Assembly (NCBI GenBank): GCA_018400565.1
Contig: JAGYMP010000065.1
Span: forward strand, 1-7,747
Length of the DNA: 7,747 bases
DNA from: Bacilli bacterium
Lineage (GTDB): Bacteria; Bacillota_I; Bacilli_A; Izemoplasmatales; Hujiaoplasmataceae
Reading direction: 5' to 3'
A model generated the notes under the pieces. The model ran no database searches, was not told the origin of the DNA, and saw only the letters and a program-made list of their open reading frames with translations. Position numbers and translations under genes: made by a program. This document shows, piece after piece, positions 1 to 4,632 of the stretch (the first letter of the stretch is position 1; every line of letters starts with the position of its first letter).

Positions 1-143
1 GAACCAAACAACACGTCCCTGTATGTCGGATCTTCTGTTTTTCCGTCAATATAACCGGAAGTTGTTTTTGTGACGCCCTTTAATTTTGAAAAGAAATGAT
101 CGACTCCCCAGAAGCAGCCTCCGGCCAGAATGATAGTTTTCAT
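1..143 (-). CDS. msrA: Peptide methionine-S-sulfoxide reductase MsrA, N-terminal part (runs off the window)
   Basis: MsrA reduces the S-epimer of methionine sulfoxide in oxidised proteins, in the cytoplasm, using thioredoxin-type reductants. Forty-seven codons are visible. They begin MKTIILAGGCFWGV, and the GCFWG block (residues 9-13) carries the family's catalytic cysteine at C10. It is followed by GYIDGKTEDPTYRDV (residues 30-44), which matches the family's GYxxGxxxxPTYxxV segment. A Leu (L45) follows where many homologues have a non-catalytic Cys. The ATG at 143-141 overlaps the TGA of tcdA in an ATGA, and a GGAGG seven bases upstream lies inside the end of tcdA, so the two genes are probably translationally coupled. 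The reading frame is open to base 1; the C-terminal part and any fused MsrB domain cannot be seen. Family assignment is firm despite truncation by the window edge. Confidence 0.9.
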   Translation of the reverse strand, partial: MKTIILAGGCFWGVDHFFSKLKGVTKTTSGYIDGKTEDPTYRDVLFG

Positions 144-832
144 GATAATTCCTCCGTCCATTGATTGATTACATATGATGCCATGTATAGTCCTGCGGTT
201 GAAGGGACGAATGCATTCGATCCCAGCTTGATTACCTGTTCGAGCGGTTTCATCGGTTTCTCGGTTGAAAACACCACGGGGATATCCAAAGACACGTCCT
301 CTTTTCTCAGCCGCCGCCTGATCGTCCTTGCCAGCGGGCAGACACTTGTGTCTTTCAGATATGCCATCCGGATTTTTTCGGGATGCATCTTGTTGGCGAA
401 ACCCATCGAACTGATGATCGGAACCCCGTGAAGTCGATACATTTTCAGTAAGTGCACCTTTGCATTTACATCATCGATTGCATCAATGACAAAATCAACG
501 TCAAGGTCAGCAAAATATGTCTCCGTTTGATGGGAATATGCATGTGTGTGGATATGAACCTCACATGAAGGATTAATGTCATGGATCCTTTGTGCGAACA
601 CATCCGTTTTCATTAAACCAATCGTGGATGTGAGTGCGATGATCTGGCGATTGATGTTTGATGGTTCGATACGATCAAAATCAACAAGATGCACGGTTCC
701 GACACCGCTTCTGACGAGTGCCTCACATGCATATCCCCCGACACCGCCGAGTCCATAAACAATCACCGTCTTTTTTTTGATAGCTGATAATGTTGTTTTT
801 CCGATTAAAGACTCAAGTTTCTGAAAACTCAT
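140..832 (-). CDS. tcdA: tRNA threonylcarbamoyladenosine dehydratase (TcdA, ThiF/E1-like fold)
   Basis: TcdA (CsdL in E. coli, YrvM in B. subtilis) uses ATP to cyclise t6A at position 37 of ANN-decoding tRNAs into cyclic t6A. The 230-residue product has the adenylating Rossmann motif GLGGVG at residues 27-32, the acidic pair D51/D53, the SNINRQ segment (58-63) and VIDAIDD at 115-121. All of these are expected for the ThiF/MoeB/E1 superfamily. VFSTE near residue 188 matches the TcdA subgroup rather than ThiF or MoeB. No CxxC zinc pair of the MoeB type is seen, which also favours TcdA. The length is shorter than E. coli TcdA (about 268), mainly in the C-terminal half. The start ATG at 832 has AGGAGG five bases upstream (843-838). 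It lies 36 bases after the unknown membrane gene, across a long hairpin, and overlaps msrA by four bases. Confidence 0.88.
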   Translation of the reverse strand: MSFQKLESLIGKTTLSAIKKKTVIVYGLGGVGGYACEALVRSGVGTVHLVDFDRIEPSNINRQIIALTSTIGLMKTDVFAQRIHDINPSCEVHIHTHAYSHQTETYFADLDVDFVIDAIDDVNAKVHLLKMYRLHGVPIISSMGFANKMHPEKIRMAYLKDTSVCPLARTIRRRLRKEDVSLDIPVVFSTEKPMKPLEQVIKLGSNAFVPSTAGLYMASYVINQWTEELS

Positions 833-843
833 GTTCGCCTCCT

Positions 844-880
844 AACAATAAAGGCTGCATGGCAGCCATCATTGTTTTTT
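844..880 (-). other. Long imperfect hairpin between the membrane-protein gene and tcdA
   Basis: On the minus-strand RNA, AACAAT (876-871) can pair with ATTGTT (849-844), G870/A869 with U850/U851, and GGCTGC (867-862) with GCAGCC (858-853). One U-U mismatch lies between the blocks, and the apical loop is CAU. This gives 14 base pairs. The stop codon of the upstream gene (871-869) sits in the 5' arm, and the AGGAGG of tcdA (843-838) begins directly after the 3' arm. No run of U follows in the minus direction, so it does not look like a terminator for these genes. On the plus strand the same repeat ends in six T (875-880), but no plus-strand gene precedes it. A role in mRNA stability or in controlling tcdA translation is inference. 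Confidence 0.55.
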
Positions 881-1309
881 CATATAATCGTATTTGAAAA
901 ATCTTCTGCCCAGAAAAATGAGCACATAAACCAAAAGCGCGAGTAATATCGACAACACATTCGCGATGTATTGCCGGTTTCCGTCCAGATAATCATATAA
1001 GACGACAATGCCCAATAACCCGAACCCGGCGACAAACAGCAAATAAACAAATTCCGGGATATATGCGGGTTTCACTTTGCGTCTGAGATGATCTTTTCTC
1101 AAAGCGAGCACCAATGTTCCCACGGCGGTCAAAAAGAAGTTCGCCACCAACACCCAAAACATGAACCGATCGATGTTGACAACCTCATCAATCTCAAACA
1201 CATAGGTGATGACAAGCACAATCGGCAGGAGCATAATCATCGTGCCATAGAACAAAATCACGTCAATCTCAAACTGAGAATAGATCGGTTCTTTGTCACG
1301 TTTTCTCAT
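869..1309 (-). CDS. Unrecognised four-helix integral membrane protein
   Basis: I do not recognise a family for this 146-residue protein. Four hydrophobic segments are visible at about residues 16-38, 49-70, 85-105 and 114-134. A charged N-terminus (RKRDKE) and basic stretches after helix 2 (RKDHLRRKVK, 71-80) and at the C-terminus (GRRFFKYDYMKKQ) suggest that both ends and this loop face the cytoplasm. No cleavable signal peptide, catalytic motif or metal-binding cluster stands out. The ATG at 1309 is preceded by AGAGG six bases upstream and lies inside the end of the AI-2E-family gene, a 14-base overlap. Co-translation with that transporter is therefore likely, and it may be an accessory subunit, but nothing in the sequence proves it. 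The continuous reading frame, ribosome binding site and tight packing support it as a real gene. Confidence 0.8.
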   Translation of the reverse strand: MRKRDKEPIYSQFEIDVILFYGTMIMLLPIVLVITYVFEIDEVVNIDRFMFWVLVANFFLTAVGTLVLALRKDHLRRKVKPAYIPEFVYLLFVAGFGLLGIVVLYDYLDGNRQYIANVLSILLALLVYVLIFLGRRFFKYDYMKKQ

Positions 1310-2432
1310 GGCTGACCTCTTTTTTCACATTGAGGCGGTCATCGTTTAATTCCTGCTTCCGTTCTTTATAGAAATTATAAAACACCCGGATCGATGCTGC
1401 GATCGGCGATGCGAAGATAACACCGAGTGCACCGAAAAGCGAACCGAAAAAGAGAATGGATGAAATAATCACAAGCGGATGAATCGATAATTGATGGGCC
1501 ATAATGATCGGTTGGAAGATATTACCTTCGATAAACTGCAAGATGACATTCACAACCAATACAATCAACGGTCCCGGTCCGCTTGATGCGATAAATGTAT
1601 AGATGATCGGAGGTACTGCGGCAAGAATGGTCCCGAAATAAGGGATGATATTCGTCACGCCGACCAATACCCCGAACACAAAGAAGTATTTCAAACCGAT
1701 GAGTTTATAGACAATGGTGGCGACTGTCCCGATTGCCAGCATCAACAAAAGCTGTCCGCGCAAATAGGCACCGACGGTCTGATTGAGACGCGATCCCAAA
1801 TCAGCAACGCTTTTTTCATGTTTTTTCGGAATGATTGAGCGAATGCGTTCGCCGATCATTTCATAATCCAACAAATAATAAATAAGCATGATCGGTAAAA
1901 TAGCAAAGGCCGTCACAAGGGGTATCAATGAATTGCCGAGATTGGCGATCATCGAGGGAATAAACTCGTCCAATGTGTTTTGGATCAAATTTGTCTCATT
2001 CAGATACGCGTAAATCCGATCATAAATCTCGACACCGAAAATAAAGTCGTCCCGGAGATCGACGGTCAGATAGTCGATAATGGTCTGAAAATCATTGTTG
2101 AAAAAATTCGTGATTTCCTGAATAATAATCGGTGTGATGAAATAGAAAAACGCAAACACCAACCCCAAACTCAAAATAAACACGAGAGCAAGTGAGAACC
2201 CGCGTGGTCCGATGCCTTTTTGTTCCAGATAGCGAATCAACGGAAACATGAGCAGGGATATCAGATAAGCCAATGCCACGGGGACTATGACTGCGCGTAT
2301 GGCCTGTACAATCCATGTCCAGAGATCGGTAAACTGAATCGCCATGAGTAAAATGGCCAAACCCAAAAGGGCGATGACCATGAATTTGATGATACGATTC
2401 AATTTTTCATCTGAAATCGATTTTTTCTTCAC
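1296..2432 (-). CDS. AI-2E family (PerM/YdiK-like) membrane transporter
   Basis: Members of this family are polytopic inner-membrane proteins. Proposed roles include autoinducer-2 export and Na+ or metabolite transport, so the substrate here is unknown. The 378-residue length is typical. Hydrophobic segments lie near residues 16-32, 44-66, 79-105, 165-188, 226-246, 249-280, 286-303 and 318-350. Family hallmarks are YYLLDYEMIGERI (185-197), YLRGQLLL (223-230), NIIPYFGTILAAVPP (261-275), EGNIFQPIIM (302-311) and the closing HPLVIISS...FGALGVIFASPIAA region (318-346). A soluble-looking segment around 108-160 separates the second and third hydrophobic groups, as is usual. The start is GTG at 2432, chosen because GGGAGGG (2444-2438) lies five bases upstream; no better ATG is near. 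It is the first gene after the extended -10 promoter and overlaps the next gene by 14 bases. Confidence 0.88.
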   Translation of the reverse strand: MKKKSISDEKLNRIIKFMVIALLGLAILLMAIQFTDLWTWIVQAIRAVIVPVALAYLISLLMFPLIRYLEQKGIGPRGFSLALVFILSLGLVFAFFYFITPIIIQEITNFFNNDFQTIIDYLTVDLRDDFIFGVEIYDRIYAYLNETNLIQNTLDEFIPSMIANLGNSLIPLVTAFAILPIMLIYYLLDYEMIGERIRSIIPKKHEKSVADLGSRLNQTVGAYLRGQLLLMLAIGTVATIVYKLIGLKYFFVFGVLVGVTNIIPYFGTILAAVPPIIYTFIASSGPGPLIVLVVNVILQFIEGNIFQPIIMAHQLSIHPLVIISSILFFGSLFGALGVIFASPIAASIRVFYNFYKERKQELNDDRLNVKKEVSHEKT

Positions 2433-2437
2433 AGGAT

Positions 2438-2444
2438 CCCTCCC
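2438..2444 (-). promoter_or_regulatory. Ribosome binding site that decides the GTG start of the AI-2E-family gene
   Basis: GGGAGGG reads on the minus strand at 2444-2438, five bases before the GTG at 2432-2430. Its strength and spacing support initiation at the non-ATG codon. Confidence 0.8.
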
Positions 2445-2452
2445 AATAATTT

Positions 2453-2461
2453 ATTATATCA
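2453..2461 (-). promoter_or_regulatory. Extended -10 promoter for the AI-2E/membrane protein/tcdA/msrA cluster
   Basis: The minus strand reads TGATATAAT (2461-2453): a perfect TATAAT with the upstream TGn of extended -10 promoters. A -35 box at normal spacing is poor (TGTTCA-like, three of six matches, near 2479), which fits an extended -10 type. Transcription would start near 2446, leaving a leader of only about 14 bases that is nearly all ribosome binding site. The element sits in the 68-base gap after hisS. The downstream genes follow with overlaps or a 36-base gap and probably share it. Confidence 0.72.
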
Positions 2462-2471
2462 CAAGGTATTC

Positions 2472-2491
2472 AAAATGAACACCTGTATTCA
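2472..2491 (-). terminator. Weak possible intrinsic terminator after hisS
   Basis: On the minus strand TGAATA (2491-2486) can pair with TGTTCA (2481-2476) through one U-G wobble around a CAGG loop, followed by four U (2475-2472). The stem is short and A/U-rich and the U-run is short, so termination would be partial at best. The hairpin lies where the -35 region of the next promoter would be. Confidence 0.35.
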
Positions 2492-2500
2492 TACGATAAA

Positions 2501-3772
2501 TCAGGCATTTTCCGCAAATAATGAAACAAGTCTCGTCTTTAAATCATCCAGCCTAACCGATTCTTGATCACCGGTCGTGGCATTTTTGATATTAATGGTT
2601 CCGGAAGATAATTCATCATCGCCGAATATCAAATAATAAGCAGGATTGTTGCGCTCGGCTTGTTTGAATTGAGCTTTGAGCGATCGGTTGAAAAAGTCAT
2701 AATCGACGCTCCAACCCTCATCACGCAAAAATTTGACAATGGACATTGCTTTATGATTGACGTTTTTCCCCATCGCGATGAAGAAAAGATCGACACCTTC
2801 TTCTTCAGCAACGATCTCATCCGGTATCGTCAGCAACAACCGTTCCAATCCGAATGCGAATCCCACCGCCGGAAAATCCGGTCCGTTTAATGACTTGACG
2901 AGATGATTGTATCGTCCGCCCGCACATACGACGGATTGGGCGCCGAGTGACTTATGGTCGGCTTCAAGCTCGAAAACGGTGTGTGTGTAATAATCAAGTC
3001 CTCTCACGAGACGATCGTCAATCACGTAGTCGATACCCATGGCATCAAGATATCCGAGCACGTCCTCAAAATGCATTTTGTCATTATCGGATAACCAATC
3101 AAGCGGTTTCGGAGCATCTTTAAGCACAGGATTGTCCTTATCGACCTTGCAATCAAGGATACGGAGTGGGTTATCTTCAAACCGGCGTTGACAATCCTCG
3201 CATAACATATTGATGTTCGGCTCTAAATATGCTCTCAATTGATCACGATAGTGCGTCTTGCTTTCACCGTCTCCGAGTGAATTGATGTGGACGGTGACAT
3301 CCTCCATGCCGATCTCATGCAAAAAATCTAACGCATATGCGATGGTTTCCGCATCGGCCAAAGGTGTTTTCGATCCGAGTGTTTCAGCTCCGAATTGGTG
3401 AAACTGACGCTGTCGCCCTTTTTGCGGGCGTTCATAGCGGAACATCGGACCGACATAATAATATTTAAGAGGAAGATTGGACTCGGCATAGAGTTTATGT
3501 TCAATGACGCTGCGAACGACACTTGCGGTTCCCTCGGGTCTGAGCGTAATTGAACGCCCTTTGCGATCGCTGAAGTTATATGTCTCTTTCGTGACGATAT
3601 CCGATGTCTCACCCACTGAACGATGAAATAAATCGCTCGACTCAAAAATCGGCGTGCGGATCTCTTTGAAATTGTAGCGTGCTGAGACCTTGCGGATCGC
3701 GGTTTCCAATAGATGCCATTTTTTGCTTTCATCCGGCAAGATATCATATGTCCCTTTGCTTTTTGTAATCAT
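2501..3772 (-). CDS. hisS: Histidyl-tRNA synthetase (HisRS), class II
   Basis: HisRS attaches histidine to tRNA-His in the cytoplasm. At 423 residues it matches the usual bacterial length (B. subtilis about 424). The class II core is clear: N-terminal KGTYDILP (6-13), motif 2 with TLRPEGTA (76-83) followed by FRYERPQKGRQRQFHQFG (111-128), the two histidine-specific blocks LVRGLDYYTHTVFE (255-268) and CAGGRYN (283-289), and motif 3 GFAFGLERL (304-312). The anticodon-binding domain fills about 327-423. C191, C194 and C208 lie in the insertion region in the pattern seen in Bacillota relatives. The ATG at 3772 has GAAGGAG seven bases upstream (3786-3780). That site touches the U-tract of the terminator after acpP, so hisS transcription is probably by read-through or from an unseen promoter. 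In many Bacillota aspS follows hisS; here it does not. Confidence 0.97.
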   Translation of the reverse strand: MITKSKGTYDILPDESKKWHLLETAIRKVSARYNFKEIRTPIFESSDLFHRSVGETSDIVTKETYNFSDRKGRSITLRPEGTASVVRSVIEHKLYAESNLPLKYYYVGPMFRYERPQKGRQRQFHQFGAETLGSKTPLADAETIAYALDFLHEIGMEDVTVHINSLGDGESKTHYRDQLRAYLEPNINMLCEDCQRRFEDNPLRILDCKVDKDNPVLKDAPKPLDWLSDNDKMHFEDVLGYLDAMGIDYVIDDRLVRGLDYYTHTVFELEADHKSLGAQSVVCAGGRYNHLVKSLNGPDFPAVGFAFGLERLLLTIPDEIVAEEEGVDLFFIAMGKNVNHKAMSIVKFLRDEGWSVDYDFFNRSLKAQFKQAERNNPAYYLIFGDDELSSGTINIKNATTGDQESVRLDDLKTRLVSLFAENA

Positions 3773-3779
3773 GTCTTTG

Positions 3780-3786
3780 CTCCTTC
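3780..3786 (-). promoter_or_regulatory. hisS ribosome binding site abutting a terminator U-tract
   Basis: GAAGGAG reads at 3786-3780 on the minus strand, seven bases before the hisS ATG. The base immediately upstream is the last of seven U of the intrinsic terminator, so the termination point and the ribosome binding site are contiguous. Confidence 0.8.
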
Positions 3787-3816
3787 AAAAAAAGTCGTCC
3801 CCATGACAAGGACGAC
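3787..3816 (-). terminator. Intrinsic terminator between acpP and hisS
   Basis: On the minus strand GTCGTCC (3816-3810) and GGACGAC (3800-3794) form a perfect seven-base-pair stem around a nine-base loop, followed at once by seven U (3793-3787). This is a standard Rho-independent terminator. It begins 22 bases after the acpP stop codon. A minor CCTC/GAGG hairpin (3831-3828 with 3821-3818) sits just upstream. It can end the acpP transcript or act as an attenuator for hisS. I see no T-box consensus in the short leader. Confidence 0.8.
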
Positions 3817-3838
3817 ACCTCTTATCCGAGGATTTAAG

Positions 3839-4099
3839 TCATTCGAAATATTTGTCACTGACGTGTTTCGTGACGTATTCGACCAAGTCGGACACATCAT
3901 TCATGTCGGTAGCAGCCTCATCGGAAATTGTCACCAGAAATTCACTTTCAATTTGATTGAAAAGTTCCAATGCGTCAAGTGAATCGGCACCGAAATCTTC
4001 GGAAAGACCGGCATCCATTGTGATTTTCTCAGCTTTGACACCGAGCTCTTCGACGATCATTTCTTTGATTTTGTCAAATACTTTTTGTTTTTTGTCCAT
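3839..4099 (-). CDS. acpP: Acyl carrier protein
   Basis: ACP carries growing fatty-acyl chains on a 4'-phosphopantetheine arm for type II fatty acid synthesis and phospholipid assembly in the cytoplasm. The modification site is the Ser in GADSLDALEL; this is S40 when counted from the second ATG. The four-helix acidic layout is as expected, and the length of 86 residues is slightly above the typical 76-80. Two ATGs are adjacent (4102 and 4099). The GGAGG at 4110-4106 is only three bases from the first but six from the second, so I choose 4099. After helix II the sequence (FNQIESEFLVTISDEAATDM) departs from the common MALEEEF-type consensus, suggesting a divergent or specialised ACP. No fab or pls gene is nearby. 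It has its own promoter and terminator, so it is likely a single-gene unit. Confidence 0.93.
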   Translation of the reverse strand: MDKKQKVFDKIKEMIVEELGVKAEKITMDAGLSEDFGADSLDALELFNQIESEFLVTISDEAATDMNDVSDLVEYVTKHVSDKYFE

Positions 4100-4105
4100 C
4101 ATAAG

Positions 4106-4110
4106 CCTCC
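4106..4110 (-). promoter_or_regulatory. acpP ribosome binding site that favours the second ATG
   Basis: GGAGG reads at 4110-4106 on the minus strand. It lies three bases from the ATG at 4102 and six bases from the ATG at 4099. The second spacing is closer to the usual optimum. Confidence 0.7.
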
Positions 4111-4135
4111 AAAAGCGTTATTTTTATCTAAATCC

Positions 4136-4164
4136 ATTATATATAATTTTAGGGACAGAGTCAA
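4136..4164 (-). promoter_or_regulatory. Near-consensus sigma-A promoter for acpP
   Basis: The minus strand reads TTGACT (-35, 4164-4159), a 17-base spacer, then TATAAT (-10, 4141-4136). That is five of six plus six of six matches at ideal spacing. The start of transcription is expected near 4129, leaving about 30 bases of A/T-rich leader before the ACP start. It lies in the 80-base gap after dtd and is the strongest promoter in the window, fitting the high demand for ACP. It could also supply hisS by read-through. Confidence 0.88.
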
Positions 4165-4182
4165 ATACTCACTGAAAAACGG

Positions 4183-4632
4183 TTAAAATTCATCGCTATC
4201 CATCATGATTGTCACAGGACCGTCATTAATCGAACTCACGTCCATATGGGCACCAAATCTTCCTTTACTGACCTTCAGATGATAATCCCTTTCAAGGCAT
4301 TCATTGAAAAAGTGATAAAGATGGTTGGCTTCTTCTTTGTCCATGGCTCCGAAAAAGGATGGCCGGTTGCCTCTGGAAAGATCCGCATACAACGTGAATT
4401 GCGGCACCGTGAGCACTTCCCCACCTCTTGTTTGTATATCAAGATTCATTTTGCCTGCATCGTCTTCAAAAATTCTCAGGCGGGATATTTTCCGCGCCAT
4501 TTTTTTTGCGATTGTCTCATCATCACCGTCTGTGAAGCCGATTAACACCAACAATCCGGATTTAATTTCGCCAGCTGTCTCTGAATCTATTGTTACGCTG
4601 GCTTGTGTTACCCTAGTGACGATTGCTCTCAT
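4183..4632 (-). CDS. dtd: D-aminoacyl-tRNA deacylase (Dtd)
   Basis: Dtd hydrolyses D-amino acids (and glycine mischarged on tRNA-Ala) from tRNA, protecting translation. The 149-residue length is typical. The N-terminus MRAIVTRVTQASVTID matches the family. The GPVT motif with the cross-subunit Gly-cisPro lies at N136-D137-G138-P139-V140-T141. The other signature, normally SQFTL, reads PQFTL here (77-81), keeping Q78, F79 and T80 but replacing the Ser with Pro (codon CCG). It continues into YADLSRGNRPSF as usual. The ATG overlaps the relA stop as ATGA, so the pair is translationally coupled as in other Bacillota, where dtd follows relA. An 80-base gap with a new promoter follows. Confidence 0.95.
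   Translation of the reverse strand: MRAIVTRVTQASVTIDSETAGEIKSGLLVLIGFTDGDDETIAKKMARKISRLRIFEDDAGKMNLDIQTRGGEVLTVPQFTLYADLSRGNRPSFFGAMDKEEANHLYHFFNECLERDYHLKVSKGRFGAHMDVSSINDGPVTIMMDSDEF

Noticed and set aside
844..880. Plus-strand intrinsic terminator (stem followed by six T)
   Set aside because: The T-run on the plus strand encodes the KK near the end of the membrane protein on the other strand, and no plus-strand gene precedes it; reported only as a hairpin.
3328..3747. 139-codon minus-strand frame inside hisS
   Set aside because: It lies wholly within the class II catalytic core of hisS in another frame, with low-complexity, basic composition typical of out-of-frame translation.
3773..3838. 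T-box riboswitch upstream of hisS
   Set aside because: The gap is only 66 bases and lacks the T-box consensus and specifier stem; the space is filled by a simple terminator.
4150..4172. Intrinsic terminator after dtd
   Set aside because: Only a four-base GAGT/ACTC pairing is possible, without a U-run, and it overlaps the -35 box of the acpP promoter.
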